Shown here piece by piece: positions 1-9,340 of a stretch of 64,000 nt of DNA. The position numbers and the translations under genes are program-made. A model generated the notes under the pieces. The model ran no database searches and was not told the DNA's origin. It worked only from the letters and a program-made list of their open reading frames with translations. The DNA lies in assembly GCF_003261055.1 (NCBI RefSeq), contig NZ_CP030073.1, positions 496,001-560,000 of the forward strand, in the 5' to 3' direction. The DNA comes from Streptomyces cadmiisoli (GTDB taxonomy: Bacteria > Actinomycetota > Actinomycetes > Streptomycetales > Streptomycetaceae). Every line of letters starts with the position of its first letter. The first letter of the stretch is position 1.

Positions 1-470
1 TCGGAGCCCAGGTCGCCGAGGTGCTCAGGCACCACACCGGCATGTCCCGGGCCGCGGCGAAGGAGGCCGCGCTGGCCGCCCTGGACGAGGTCGGCATCCC
101 CGACCCGGCCCTGCGCTACCGGCAGTACCCCCACGAACTCTCCGGCGGACTGCGCCAGCGCGTGATGATCGCCACCGCGCTGGTCGCGCGGCCCCGGGTG
201 CTCATCGCCGACGAGCCGACCACCGCCCTCGACGTCACCGTCCAGCGGCAGATCCTCGACCTGCTGGTCACCCTCCAGCGCAAGCACGACATGGCCGTCG
301 TCCTCATCACCCACGATCTCGCGGTGGTGGCGGAGACCGCCGACCGTGTCGTCGTAATGAACCAGGGCAGGGTCGTCGAAACGGGCGACGTCCTCGACGT
401 CTTCGACCGTCCGGCCGACGACTACACCCGCAAACTGCTCGCCGCGACACCGCGATTGGAGGCGGCATGA
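1..470 (+). CDS. Oligopeptide/nickel-type ABC transporter ATP-binding protein (DppD-like), 5' truncated
   Basis: C-terminal part of an ABC ATPase that powers uptake of peptides, nickel or sugar acids. The reading frame is open to the left edge, so the Walker A motif lies outside the window. Visible are the ABC signature [12 protein letters not shown], Walker [13 protein letters not shown] and the H-loop [10 protein letters not shown]. The first internal ATG (21) is not the true start because aligned sequence continues upstream. The stop overlaps the start of the next ATPase (ATGA), which is the usual DppD-DppF coupling. Permeases and binding protein are expected further left. Confidence 0.9.
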   Translation, partial: GAQVAEVLRHHTGMSRAAAKEAALAALDEVGIPDPALRYRQYPHELSGGLRQRVMIATALVARPRVLIADEPTTALDVTVQRQILDLLVTLQRKHDMAVVLITHDLAVVAETADRVVVMNQGRVVETGDVLDVFDRPADDYTRKLLAATPRLEAA

Positions 471-1339
471 CCACCGGCACCGTTACCCGGACGCAGGCGA
501 CCACCCCGGTCCTGCTCGAACTGGTCCGCCTGCGCAAGGAGTTCGGCACCGGCGAGGTCAACGTCGCCGTAGACGACGTGTCGCTGGAGGTCCACGAAGG
601 CGAGACCCTGGCCCTGGTCGGCGAGTCCGGCTGCGGCAAGACCACGCTGACCCGCCTGCTCCTGAAGCTCATCGATCCGACGGCGGGCAGCGTGCGCTTC
701 GACGGACGGGACCTCGCCACGCTCTCCACGGCCGAGATGCGCGGCGTCCGCCGTCAGATGCAGGTCGTCCTTCAGGACCCGTACTCCAGCATGAACCCGC
801 GCATGCGCATCAGCGACATCGTTGCCGAACCCCTGGTCACACACGACCCGGCGGCGCGCGGACGGCGTGCCAGGGCCCGCAACCGGGAGCGGGTCGGGGA
901 ACTGCTGGAAGCCGTCGGCCTGAGCGCCGGCATCCAGGACCGCTACCCGCACGAGTTCTCCGGCGGCCAGCGGCAGCGCGTGTCCATCGCGCGGGCCCTC
1001 GCCCTCGAACCACGCCTGCTGGTACTGGACGAGCCGACGAGCGCCCTCGACGTCTCCGTGCAGGCCACCGTCCTGGACCTGCTCGCGGACCTTCAGCAGC
1101 GCCTGGGGCTCACCTACGTCTTCGTCTCCCACAACCTCGCCGTCGTACGCCAGGTCGCCGACCGGGTCGCGGTCATGCGCCGCGGACGCCTCGTCGAAGT
1201 CGGCAACGCCGCGACGGTGTTCCGCACCCCCGAACACCCCTACACACGACAGCTGCTGGACGCGGTGCCGGTGCTCGACCCGCGCCGGGGCCGCCGCGCC
1301 ACGGAACGCGTGCCCGCGACGGGCGAAGAGAGCCGATGA
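467..1339 (+). CDS. Oligopeptide/dipeptide ABC transporter ATP-binding protein (DppF-like)
   Basis: Second ATPase of the same importer, 290 aa. It shows Walker A GESGCGKTT near residues 53-61, the signature FSGGQRQRVSIARAL, Walker B LLVLDEPTSALD, an H-loop SHNLAVV and the C-terminal EHPYTRQLLDAVP segment typical of the OppF/DppF oligopeptide subfamily. Its ATG overlaps the upstream stop codon, so translation is coupled. The substrate cannot be read from the ATPases; the catabolic genes that follow (enolase superfamily, RidA, FAD dehydrogenase) suggest a sugar acid or peptide-like compound, which is inference only. Confidence 0.92.
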   Translation: MTTGTVTRTQATTPVLLELVRLRKEFGTGEVNVAVDDVSLEVHEGETLALVGESGCGKTTLTRLLLKLIDPTAGSVRFDGRDLATLSTAEMRGVRRQMQVVLQDPYSSMNPRMRISDIVAEPLVTHDPAARGRRARARNRERVGELLEAVGLSAGIQDRYPHEFSGGQRQRVSIARALALEPRLLVLDEPTSALDVSVQATVLDLLADLQQRLGLTYVFVSHNLAVVRQVADRVAVMRRGRLVEVGNAATVFRTPEHPYTRQLLDAVPVLDPRRGRRATERVPATGEESR

Positions 1340-1350
1340 CCGCGCCCGTG

Positions 1351-2310
1351 CTACCCGTGCGACAGCACCAGCCCGGCACAACCGAGCAGCGCGACATCGT
1401 CGACGGCCGCGGTACTGACCAGCACCCGCGGCTGCTCGGCACCCGAGAACGCGACAGCGGCCCGCAACCGCTCCTCGACGACCGTACGGAAGCCCTCCCC
1501 GCCCTCACGCGCCTCGCCGTGCAGGATGAACAGCCCCGGAGCGAACAGCTGCTGGACGTTCACCAGCCCCAACGCGAGGTTCTGCGCGTACTCCTCGACC
1601 ACCCGGTCGGCCGCCCCGTCCCCTCGGCCCACCAGCGAGGCCAGCGAGACGTCGTCCCCCAGACCCTCGGCACGTGCCCGGGCACCCAGCCAGCCGGTGG
1701 TGGCGACCGTCTTCCAGCAGCCCCGGTTCCCGCAGGTGCAGCGCTCACCGCCCGCCGACACGGTCATATGAGCGCCGCTGCGGCCACCGGGCGGCGCCAT
1801 CACGTCGCCGTCGTACAGGACACCCACACCGAGGACCTCGCCGGTGGAGACCGAGGCGAAGGTCCGCCGGCCCCGGCCCGCCCCGAACCAGCGGTCGCCC
1901 AGCACCTGCAGGCGCGCCCGGTGCTCGACCCGTACGCTCGCGCCGGTGAGCGCGCCCAGGCGCTCCGTCACGGGATAGCCGTGCAGGGCGGGAACGTCGT
2001 TGACCTCGCGGATCAGACCCGTCAGCGGGTCGACCAGTCCGGCGGCGGCCACCCCCACGCCCCTGAGGTCCCGCCCGGCGAAGACCGTGGCCGCCTCGGC
2101 GAGGGCGGTGTCGATGTCCGCCGGGGTCGCGCCGGACGCGTCGTACGCGGTCTCGACACGTTCCAGGATCCGGCCCGCCCCGGACAGCACCGCCGCCCTG
2201 ACACGACCCGGCACCAGTTCGACGGCTCCCAGCGTCTGCGGCACACGGGGAGCTGCCGGTTGCGTCTCTGCCTCGGTGACCAGTCGCAACGGAGAACGTT
2301 TGTGGACCAT
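1351..2310 (-). CDS. ROK family protein, probably without kinase activity
   Basis: Protein of 319 aa with the ROK fold. The zinc-binding signature CTCGNRGCW and the following KTVA are intact, and AHMTV matches the zinc-ligand histidine region. However, the N-terminal phosphate motif DxGGTK is replaced by VELVPGRVRAAV, and the catalytic aspartate in the usual NDANAAA segment is missing (EHRARLQVLG). No helix-turn-helix is evident in the short N-terminus, so it is neither a clear sugar kinase nor a standard NagC/XylR repressor. It converges on the transporter gene and diverges from the creatininase gene with only about 40 bp between starts, which suits a local sensor. Confidence 0.8.
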   Translation of the reverse strand: MVHKRSPLRLVTEAETQPAAPRVPQTLGAVELVPGRVRAAVLSGAGRILERVETAYDASGATPADIDTALAEAATVFAGRDLRGVGVAAAGLVDPLTGLIREVNDVPALHGYPVTERLGALTGASVRVEHRARLQVLGDRWFGAGRGRRTFASVSTGEVLGVGVLYDGDVMAPPGGRSGAHMTVSAGGERCTCGNRGCWKTVATTGWLGARARAEGLGDDVSLASLVGRGDGAADRVVEEYAQNLALGLVNVQQLFAPGLFILHGEAREGGEGFRTVVEERLRAAVAFSGAEQPRVLVSTAAVDDVALLGCAGLVLSHG

Positions 2311-2351
2311 GCGCCGACTCTGCCATGGGCCCGATTCGGAGAGGTAGCACC

Positions 2352-3116
2352 GTGAGCCAATCGAGACTCAGCGAACTGACCTGGCACGAGGTACGCCGGG
2401 CCGGCGAGGACGCCGTCGCCCTGCTGCCGATCGGATCGCAGGAGCAGCACGCCGCGCACCTCCCGATGGGCACCGACACACTCCTCGTCGAGGAAGTCGT
2501 CGACCGGGCGCTGCGCATACTCGCCCAAGAGGCGTCCGGGCCCGACGTGGTGCGGCTGCCGGTACTGCCTTACGGGCACAGTCCCCACCATCTGTTCGCC
2601 GCCGCCGTCTCGCTGTCCGCCGCCACCCTGGGCGCGGTCCTGGAGGAGGTCCTGGACTCGCTCGTGACCAGCGGCTACCGCCGCGTCATGGTCGTCAACG
2701 GGCACGGTGGCAACGACGAGATCATGCGGCTCGCGGTGAAGCGGTTCGCGCTGCGTTCCGAGGTCACCGTCGCGGCCTGCTCCTACTGGAACCTCACCAC
2801 GGGCGATGACGACGCAGGCCGCCCCGACGTCACCCCGGGCCACGCCGGATGGTTCGAGACATCCCTCATGCTGGCGGCCCACCCCGGCCTGGTGCGCACA
2901 CCGGTACCGGCGCGCACCACCGTGGAACCGCCGCCGCTGTTCGACCGCCCGCCGTATCCGGGCCTGACCGTGGAGCGACACGGGGAGTGGGCCCGGGTCG
3001 GCGGTGCCACGGACGACCCCTCCGGCGCCGACGGCGTCCCCGGAGAGCAATTGCTTCAGGACAGAGCCCGCGGTCTGGCCCACGCCATCGCGGCCTTCGA
3101 CGCGGCCACGCGCTGA
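2352..3116 (+). CDS. Creatininase family protein
   Basis: About 254 aa, a metal-dependent amidohydrolase fold. The N-terminal metal motif reads LPIGSQEQHAAHLPMGTDT (E, H and D ligands; the family norm is EQHGPHLP), followed by VVNGHGGND and HAGWFETSLML, which carry the second histidine and glutamate ligands. The GTG start is chosen because GGAGAGG lies 9-16 bases upstream; an in-frame ATG at 2325 has no such site. It opens a plus-strand operon with the enolase and RidA genes. The family includes creatinine amidohydrolases and other cyclic amide hydrolases, so the substrate is open. Confidence 0.85.
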   Translation: MSQSRLSELTWHEVRRAGEDAVALLPIGSQEQHAAHLPMGTDTLLVEEVVDRALRILAQEASGPDVVRLPVLPYGHSPHHLFAAAVSLSAATLGAVLEEVLDSLVTSGYRRVMVVNGHGGNDEIMRLAVKRFALRSEVTVAACSYWNLTTGDDDAGRPDVTPGHAGWFETSLMLAAHPGLVRTPVPARTTVEPPPLFDRPPYPGLTVERHGEWARVGGATDDPSGADGVPGEQLLQDRARGLAHAIAAFDAATR

Positions 3117-3185
3117 CGACGACGGCGGCCCCCGCACTGCCGGACGCCGCGCAGACCACCACCCCGCACCTTGCAAGGAGAGAAG

Positions 3186-4313
3186 ATGAAGATCACCGAT
3201 GTCGACGTGTGGGTGGTCAACCTCCCACTGGTCAATCCCTTCACGAGTTCCTTCGAGACCAAGACGGGTGAGACCCGCACCGTGGTACGCATCCGCACCG
3301 ACGAGGGCGTCGAGGGCTGGGGCGAGACGATGTGGGGCAGGCCGGTGGCCGCGATCGTGCGGACGATGGCCTCGGACCTGATCGGATCGAGCCCGTTCGC
3401 GCTGGAGAGCTTCCACCGCAAGCAGCACATGGTGCCGTTCTTCTACGGCTATCTCGGCTACGCCGCCATCGCGGCCCTCGACGTCGCGTGCTGGGACGCC
3501 ATGGGCAAGGCCACCGCGCAGTCCGTCACCGACCTGCTGGGCGGGCCCGTCCGCGACGAGGTGCCGATCACCGCCCTGATCACACGGGCCGACGCGTCCG
3601 GCGCCGAGCGGGCGGACCTGCCGGACGCCATGGCGGAGCACGCCGTGCGCGTGGTGGGCGAGGGCGGCTTCCAGGCCGTCAAGCTCAAGGGAACCCGGGA
3701 CGCCGAGGGCGACGTCGCCATCCTGCGCGCGGTACGCGAGGCACTGCCCGAGGTGAACCTGCGCGTCGACCCCAACGCCGCCTGGTCCGTGCCGGACTCG
3801 GTACGCGCCGGGATCGCGCTGGAGGAGCTCGACCTGGAGTATCTGGAGGACCCCTGCGTCGGCATCGAGGGTATGAGCCAGGTGAAGGCCAAGGTGCGGA
3901 TCCCGCTGTGCACCAACATGTGTGTCGTCCGCTTCGAGGACTTCGCGCCCGCCATGCGGCTGAATGCCGTGGACGTCATCCACGGCGACATCTACAAGTG
4001 GGGCGGCATTGCCGCGACAAAGGCCCTCGCAGCACACTGCGAGACCTTCGGGCTGGGCATGAACCTGCACAGCGGCGGCGAACTCGGCATCGCCACGGCC
4101 GCACACCTCGCCGTCGTCTCGAGCACCCCGGTGCTCTCCAGGGCGATCGACAGCATGTACTACCTGCACGCCGACGACATCATCGAGCCGCTGCACCTGG
4201 ACAACGGCAGACTGCGCGTACCCGCCGGCCCCGGTCTCGGAGTGACCGTGGACGAGGACAAGCTGCGGCACTACGCCGCGGTCAACGAGCGGGAAGGCGA
4301 CCTGACCGGATGA
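3186..4313 (+). CDS. Enolase superfamily sugar-acid dehydratase (glucarate dehydratase-like)
   Basis: About 375 aa with the mandelate racemase/muconate lactonizing enzyme fold. The general base pair appears as VKLKG (KxK), metal ligands as RVDPNAAW (Asp), EYLEDP (Glu) and CTNMC (Asn), and a late HSGGELG supplies the candidate catalytic His. Asn as third ligand with KxK and His is the glucarate dehydratase pattern, but the precise sugar acid is unknown. ATG 3186 follows AAGGAGAG at 3175-3182; a TTG at 3171 is less likely. Its stop overlaps the RidA start (ATGA). The predicted role is dehydration of an acid sugar imported by the adjacent transporter. Confidence 0.85.
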   Translation: MKITDVDVWVVNLPLVNPFTSSFETKTGETRTVVRIRTDEGVEGWGETMWGRPVAAIVRTMASDLIGSSPFALESFHRKQHMVPFFYGYLGYAAIAALDVACWDAMGKATAQSVTDLLGGPVRDEVPITALITRADASGAERADLPDAMAEHAVRVVGEGGFQAVKLKGTRDAEGDVAILRAVREALPEVNLRVDPNAAWSVPDSVRAGIALEELDLEYLEDPCVGIEGMSQVKAKVRIPLCTNMCVVRFEDFAPAMRLNAVDVIHGDIYKWGGIAATKALAAHCETFGLGMNLHSGGELGIATAAHLAVVSSTPVLSRAIDSMYYLHADDIIEPLHLDNGRLRVPAGPGLGVTVDEDKLRHYAAVNEREGDLTG

Positions 4314-4705
4314 GCGAGCCGACGGTCAAGCAGGCAGTTCACACACCCACCGCACCGCGTCCCGCGGGGGCCTACTCCCAAGGTGTGGTGGCGGGCGGAT
4401 TCCTCTACACGGCGGGCTTCGGCCCCCAGGACCCGGCCACGGGCGAGACACCGAACGGTGTCGCCGCGCAGACCGCCCAGGTACTGCGCAACATCGGCGC
4501 GGTGCTCGCCGAACACGGACTGACGATGCGGGACGTCGTCAAGGTCACCGCGCACCTCCAGCACCTGCAGCGGGACTTCCCCGAGTACGACGCCGCCTAC
4601 CGCGCCTTCTTCGCGGAGCCGTACCCGGTCCGCACCACCGTCGGCTCGGACCTGATGAACATCCTCGTCGAAATCGACGTGGTGGCCGTCCTGCCCGGTC
4701 GCTGA
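4310..4705 (+). CDS. RidA family protein (YjgF/YER057c/UK114)
   Basis: 131 aa, the normal length for this trimeric family, which hydrolyses reactive enamine/imine intermediates. It shows PAGAYSQGVVAGGFLYTAG near the N-terminus and the C-terminal YPVRTTVGSDL(M)NILVEIDVVAVLP strand. The catalytic arginine lies in PVRTTVG. It is translationally coupled to the enolase gene through an ATGA overlap, which suggests clean-up of an intermediate of the same pathway, or a specialised amidase-like role as in some pathway-encoded RidA homologues. Confidence 0.88.
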   Translation: MSEPTVKQAVHTPTAPRPAGAYSQGVVAGGFLYTAGFGPQDPATGETPNGVAAQTAQVLRNIGAVLAEHGLTMRDVVKVTAHLQHLQRDFPEYDAAYRAFFAEPYPVRTTVGSDLMNILVEIDVVAVLPGR

Positions 4706-4821
4706 CGATGCGCCCGACACAACCCGTGTGCGCGTCGTACGCTGAGCAATGATCGAGACCGTGTGGCGGCACTGTCACCGGGTGGCAGTGCCCCACCGGT
4801 CCACCGAGGAGACCGAACACC

Positions 4822-7746
4822 ATGCCGCTACTGGAGCCCGAGCCGGCAAGCCTGCGACCCGAGGCGGTCCGCTCCGCAGCCCACGACCGCGTCCCCGACG
4901 CCCAGGCCGGAGGCACGCCCCGACAACTCCGCGCGGAACTGACCGACCTGCTGGGAGCGGAAAAAGTCCGATGGAAGGTGTCCGACCTCGTCAAGTACGC
5001 CTCCGACGCCAGCCCATACCGGTTCCTCCCCCAGGTCGTCTTGCTCCCCGAGAACGTCGACGACATCGCGGCGATCATGGCGTACGCGCGTGCCAACGGC
5101 CGCCAGGTCGTCTTCCGGGCCGCCGGCACCAGCCTGAACGGCCAGGCGCAGGGCGAGGACATCCTCGTCGACGTCCGCCGCCACTTCACCGGCATCACGG
5201 TCCTGGACGACGGGGCGCGGGCACGGATCCGCCCGGGCACCACCGTCATGCGGGCCAACGCGACACTCGCCCGCTACGGCAGGCTGCTGGGTCCGGATCC
5301 CGCCAGCGCCATCGCCTGCACCGTCGGCGGTGTCGTCGCCAACAACGCCTCCGGCATGACCGCCGGAATCACCCGCAACTCCTATCGCACTCTCTCCTCG
5401 CTGACCTTCGTCCTGCCGAGCGGCACCATCGTCGACACCGCGGATCCCGGGGCGGACGAGATGCTCGCACGCGCCGAGCCGGACCTGTCCGCCGGGCTCA
5501 TGGCACTTAAGGCCGAGATCGAGGCGGACACCGAACTCACCGCCCGTATCCGCGCCAAGTACGAGATCAAAAACACCAACGGGTACCGGCTCGACGCCTT
5601 CCTGGACGGTGCCACGCCGGTGCAGATCCTGCGCGGGCTGATGGTCGGCTCCGAGGGCACCTTCGGTTTCATCGCCGACGTCGTCTTCGACACGCTGCCG
5701 CTGGACCGCAAGGTCTCCACGGGTCTGCTGTTCTTCCCCACACTCACCGCGGCCGCGGCCGCCGTGCCCCACTTCAACACGGCGGGAGCGCTCGCCGTGG
5801 AGCTGATGGACGGCAACACGCTGCGGGCCTCGGTGAGCGTCAAGGGAGTGCCCGCGGACTGGGCCGACCTGCCTCAGGAGACCGCGGCACTGCTCGTGGA
5901 GTTCCGTGCTCCGGACGACGCGGGGCGGCAGGCGTACGAGCGGGCCGCGGCCGAGGTCGTCACGGGACTGGACCTCGTCGCGCCGGTCGCCTCCGTGACG
6001 AACGAGTTCACCCGTGACGCCCGGACCATCTCCGGCTACTGGAAGGCCCGTAAAGCCTTTGTCGCCGCCGTCGGCGGCTCACGTCCGGCGGGCACGACAC
6101 TGATCACGGAGGACTTCGCGGTTCCCCCGTCCCGGCTGGCCGACGCCTGCGCGGACCTGCTGCGGCTCCAGGCCGAGCATGGGTTCGACGCGGCCGTCGC
6201 GGGGCACGCGGCCCACGGCAACCTGCATTTCCTGCTGGCCTTCGACGCGTCGAAGGCCTCCGACGTCGACCGGTACGCCGCGTTCATGGACGACTTCTGC
6301 CGGATGACCGTCGAACGCTTCGACGGCTCACTCAAGGCCGAGCACGCCACGGGGCGCAACATCGCCCCGTTCCTGGAGATGGAGTGGGGACCCAAGGCCA
6401 CCGAACTGATGTGGCGGACCAAACAGATCATCGATCCCGACGGCGTGCTGGCACCGCGCATCGTCCTCGACCGCGATCCACGGGCCCATCTGCGGGGACT
6501 CAAGACCATCCCGCAGATCGAGCGGATCGCCGACCCCTGCATCGAGTGCGGCTTCTGCGAGCCCACCTGCCCCAGCCAGGACCTGACCACCACCCCACGC
6601 CAGCGCATCGTGCTGCGCCGGGAAATGCTGCGCCAGCCCGGCGGCTCGCCGGTCGAGGACGAACTGCTGAACTCCTACGGCTACGACGCCGTCGACACCT
6701 GCGCCGGCGACTCCACCTGCAAGATCGCCTGCCCGGTGGGCATCGACACCGGCACCATGATGAAGGACTTCCGGCACCAGCGGCACTCCGAACGTGAGGA
6801 GCGAATCGCGGCGGCCACGGCGAACCGGTTCAAGACCGTGGAGTCCTCGGCCCGCCTGGCGGTCGCCGCGGCCGACAAGGTGGGCAACCGGCTGCTGAAG
6901 TCCGCCACCGGCCTCGCCCGCAGGGCCGTACGGCCCGACCTGGTGCCCGAGTGGCTTCCCGAGATTCCCGGCGCGGCGGCCCGCACCATGCCCCTCACCA
7001 CCCGTGACGGTGCGAGCGCCGTCTACTACCCCGCCTGCGTCAACCGGATCTTCGGCGGTTCAGGAGGCGACGGAACCCGCTCTCTGCCGGAGGCCGTGGT
7101 CGACGTGTCGGCCCGGGCCGGGAAACCGGTATGGATCCCGAACGACGTGAACGGAACCTGCTGCTCCACGATCTGGCACACCAAGGGATACGACGACGGC
7201 AACACGGTGATGGCCAACCGCATCGTCGAGGCCGCCTGGCGCTGGACCGACGGCGGGCGCCTGCCGCTGGTCGTCGACGCCTCGTCCTGCACGCTCGGCA
7301 TCGAGCACGAGGTCGTCCCGTATCTCACCGACGCCAACCGGGAACGGCACGGCCGGCTCACGGTCGTCGACTCCGTCGTCTGGGCCGCCGAACAACTCCT
7401 GCCGCACCTGACCATCCGGCACAGGACCGGCTCTGCGGTCCTGCACCCGACCTGTTCGATGCAGCACCTGGGCGACGTCGAGCAGCTGCGCGCCGTCGCC
7501 GAGGCCGTGGCGGAGGAGGTCGTGATCCCCGACGACACCGGGTGCTGCGCCTTCGCCGGCGACCGCGGGATGCTGCACAAGGAGCTGACGGCGTCGGCGA
7601 CGGAGAAAGAAGCCGCGGAGGTCACCTCCCGTGAGTACGACGTCCACCTGTCTGCCAACCGCATGTGTGAGATCGGCATGGACCGGGCCACGGGCCGCAC
7701 GTACTACTCGGCCCTGATCGAGCTGGAACGCGCGACCCGTCCGTGA
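4822..7746 (+). CDS. FAD-binding oxidoreductase with 4Fe-4S and cysteine-rich (CCG) domains, D-2-hydroxyacid dehydrogenase type
   Basis: 974 aa, a fused three-part dehydrogenase. Residues about 70-220 form the FAD-binding_4 domain (FRAAGTSLNGQAQGEDI, VANNASGMTAG), residues about 290-550 the FAD-oxidase C-terminal domain (KAEHATGRNIAPF, DPDGVLAPRIVL), then ferredoxin-like clusters CIECGFCEPTCPS from residue 573 and CAGDSTCKIACPVG, and finally two CCG-type segments (NGTCCSTIWHTKG, LHPTCSMQHLG, DTGCCAFAGDRG). This architecture matches YdiJ/Dld-II-type D-lactate or D-2-hydroxyglutarate dehydrogenases that pass electrons to the respiratory chain. It follows the enolase/RidA operon after 116 bp and may oxidise a hydroxy acid from that pathway. 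Confidence 0.9.
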   Translation: MPLLEPEPASLRPEAVRSAAHDRVPDAQAGGTPRQLRAELTDLLGAEKVRWKVSDLVKYASDASPYRFLPQVVLLPENVDDIAAIMAYARANGRQVVFRAAGTSLNGQAQGEDILVDVRRHFTGITVLDDGARARIRPGTTVMRANATLARYGRLLGPDPASAIACTVGGVVANNASGMTAGITRNSYRTLSSLTFVLPSGTIVDTADPGADEMLARAEPDLSAGLMALKAEIEADTELTARIRAKYEIKNTNGYRLDAFLDGATPVQILRGLMVGSEGTFGFIADVVFDTLPLDRKVSTGLLFFPTLTAAAAAVPHFNTAGALAVELMDGNTLRASVSVKGVPADWADLPQETAALLVEFRAPDDAGRQAYERAAAEVVTGLDLVAPVASVTNEFTRDARTISGYWKARKAFVAAVGGSRPAGTTLITEDFAVPPSRLADACADLLRLQAEHGFDAAVAGHAAHGNLHFLLAFDASKASDVDRYAAFMDDFCRMTVERFDGSLKAEHATGRNIAPFLEMEWGPKATELMWRTKQIIDPDGVLAPRIVLDRDPRAHLRGLKTIPQIERIADPCIECGFCEPTCPSQDLTTTPRQRIVLRREMLRQPGGSPVEDELLNSYGYDAVDTCAGDSTCKIACPVGIDTGTMMKDFRHQRHSEREERIAAATANRFKTVESSARLAVAAADKVGNRLLKSATGLARRAVRPDLVPEWLPEIPGAAARTMPLTTRDGASAVYYPACVNRIFGGSGGDGTRSLPEAVVDVSARAGKPVWIPNDVNGTCCSTIWHTKGYDDGNTVMANRIVEAAWRWTDGGRLPLVVDASSCTLGIEHEVVPYLTDANRERHGRLTVVDSVVWAAEQLLPHLTIRHRTGSAVLHPTCSMQHLGDVEQLRAVAEAVAEEVVIPDDTGCCAFAGDRGMLHKELTASATEKEAAEVTSREYDVHLSANRMCEIGMDRATGRTYYSALIELERATRP

Positions 7747-7838
7747 AGTCACCGAGGCAGGCGGCCCCGCCTTGCGGGCACGTCGTGCACCGGGCGCCAC
7801 CGGAACGAACCGAATGGCCTCGCCACGGACAGGGGGAT

Positions 7839-7865
7839 GCCGGGCCGACAACGCCTTGGCCCGGC
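7839..7865 (+). terminator. Candidate hairpin terminator after the FAD dehydrogenase
   Basis: Perfect 8-bp inverted repeat GCCGGGCC / GGCCCGGC with an 11-base loop, 93 bp after the stop codon. There is no U-tract, as is common in Streptomyces. The remaining intergenic DNA up to 8023 presumably carries the P450 promoter. Confidence 0.45.
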
Positions 7866-8023
7866 TCAACGCCGGACCAAGCATGGCAAATGCTTCGATT
7901 AACCGTCATATGGGCTAATCGAGCGTACTTCGCGCGTGCGACTCCGACGGACAGGGCATCCATGGCCCGTCCAGCCGAACAGGTACCTGATCCACAGGTC
8001 AGACTCACTACCTGGAGTTTTGC

Positions 8024-9229
8024 ATGGAACCAGAGTCCACCGCACGGTACTGCGCATTCGACTTTGCCGAAGCCCTTGAATTCGATCCGACGCTCAAGCA
8101 ACTCCTGGACGCGGAGACCATCAGCCGTATCCGGCTGCCCTACGGAGAGGGTGAGGCCTGGCTCGTCACCCGCTTCGAGGACGTACGCACGGTGACGACG
8201 GACCGTCGTTTCAGCCGTAAGGCCATCATCGGCCACAACTTCCCGCGCATGACTCCTGAGCCGATCGTCCAGGACGAGGCGATCAATGTCATGGACCCGC
8301 CCGGCAGCAGCCGACTTCGCAGTCTGGTCTCCAAGGGCTTCGCTCCCCGCCACATGGAGAGCATGGAGAGGCGGGTCCAGCATGTCGTGGACGATTTGCT
8401 GGACCGGATGGCGGAACACGGTTCACCGGCCGACCTGATGGAGCACCTGGCGGGGCCACTGCCGCTGACCACCATCTGCGAAGTCCTCGACATCCCCGAA
8501 GCCGATCAGTCACAACTGCGCGCTCATGCGCGGACCATGATGGATGTGGGCCTCGACAACAAGGACAACGCGGTGAAGGCGAAGGCGGAACTCCGCTCCT
8601 ACTTCGCCACGCTGACGGCCCAGCGACGAAAGAACCCCGGCGACGACCTGATCAGCACGCTGGCCACCGCCCGTGACGGGGACGAGATCCTCAACGACCA
8701 GGAACTGACCGTCATGGCCATGGTCCTGCTCATCACCGGGCAGGACACCACCACCTACGAGATCGGGAACATCGTCTACACGCTGCTCTCCCGGCCAGAA
8801 GAACTCGCCAAACTGCGCTCCCGCCCTGAACTGTTTCCGCAGGCCATCGAGGAGATGCTGCGGTTCATCCCCTTCCGGAAGGGGGTGGGCATTCCCCGGG
8901 TGGCCCTCGAGGACGTGGAACTGGGCGGCGTGACGATCAGGCGAGGAGACATCGTCCACGTCTCCTACCTGACGGCCAACCGGGACGACCGGAAGTTCGA
9001 CCGGCCCGATGAGCTGGATCTGGAACGCGCCACCACCCCGCACATGACGTTCGGCTGGGGTGGGCACCACTGTCTCGGTGCCCCTCTCGCCTCCGCTGAG
9101 ATCCGGATGGCCGTCGGGTCGCTTCTGGAGCGCTTTCCGGACCTGAAGCTGGCCAAGCCCGCCGACGAGGTGCGCTGGAACACGACTTCGATCTGGCGGT
9201 ATCCGCTGGCACTGCCCGTCGCCTGGTGA
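8024..9229 (+). CDS. Cytochrome P450
   Basis: 401 aa bacterial class I P450. The I-helix oxygen motif reads ITGQDTT, the K-helix ExxR is EMLR in AIEEMLRF, and the haem-binding loop is FGWGGHHCLGAP with the cysteine thiolate ligand. It therefore looks fully functional. ATG 8024 has CTGGAG ten bases upstream. It converges on rppA, with a shared terminator between them. In S. griseus and S. coelicolor an rppA gene is paired with a P450 that oxidatively couples flaviolin-type naphthoquinones into pigment, so the same role is the best inference, although here the two are not in one operon. Confidence 0.92.
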   Translation: MEPESTARYCAFDFAEALEFDPTLKQLLDAETISRIRLPYGEGEAWLVTRFEDVRTVTTDRRFSRKAIIGHNFPRMTPEPIVQDEAINVMDPPGSSRLRSLVSKGFAPRHMESMERRVQHVVDDLLDRMAEHGSPADLMEHLAGPLPLTTICEVLDIPEADQSQLRAHARTMMDVGLDNKDNAVKAKAELRSYFATLTAQRRKNPGDDLISTLATARDGDEILNDQELTVMAMVLLITGQDTTTYEIGNIVYTLLSRPEELAKLRSRPELFPQAIEEMLRFIPFRKGVGIPRVALEDVELGGVTIRRGDIVHVSYLTANRDDRKFDRPDELDLERATTPHMTFGWGGHHCLGAPLASAEIRMAVGSLLERFPDLKLAKPADEVRWNTTSIWRYPLALPVAW

Positions 9230-9250
9230 CGACAACTCGTGCCGGGGCCG

Positions 9251-9285
9251 ACGGCTCCTGCCAGTCGATGCCTGGCAGGAGCCGT
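9251..9285. terminator. Bidirectional terminator between P450 and rppA
   Basis: Perfect 14-bp inverted repeat (ACGGCTCCTGCCAG with its complement) and a 7-base loop, 21 bp after the P450 stop and about 90 bp after the rppA stop. Symmetry and position suit termination from both sides. Confidence 0.75.
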
Positions 9286-9340
9286 TGCGGTCGCCTGCCC
9301 CGGACGAGGTCGCAACGGGGCGGCAGGTCGAGCCGCGGCG

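Noticed and set aside
2022..4271. Long minus-strand open frame of 749 codons across the creatininase and enolase genes
   Set aside because: It is the mirror of well-conserved coding genes on the plus strand; open antisense frames are common at this G+C level and its product shows no domain.
4771..4791. Imperfect hairpin CACTGTCACC...GGTGGCAGTG as operator of the FAD dehydrogenase
   Set aside because: One mismatch and no regulator gene nearby; too weak to list as a feature.
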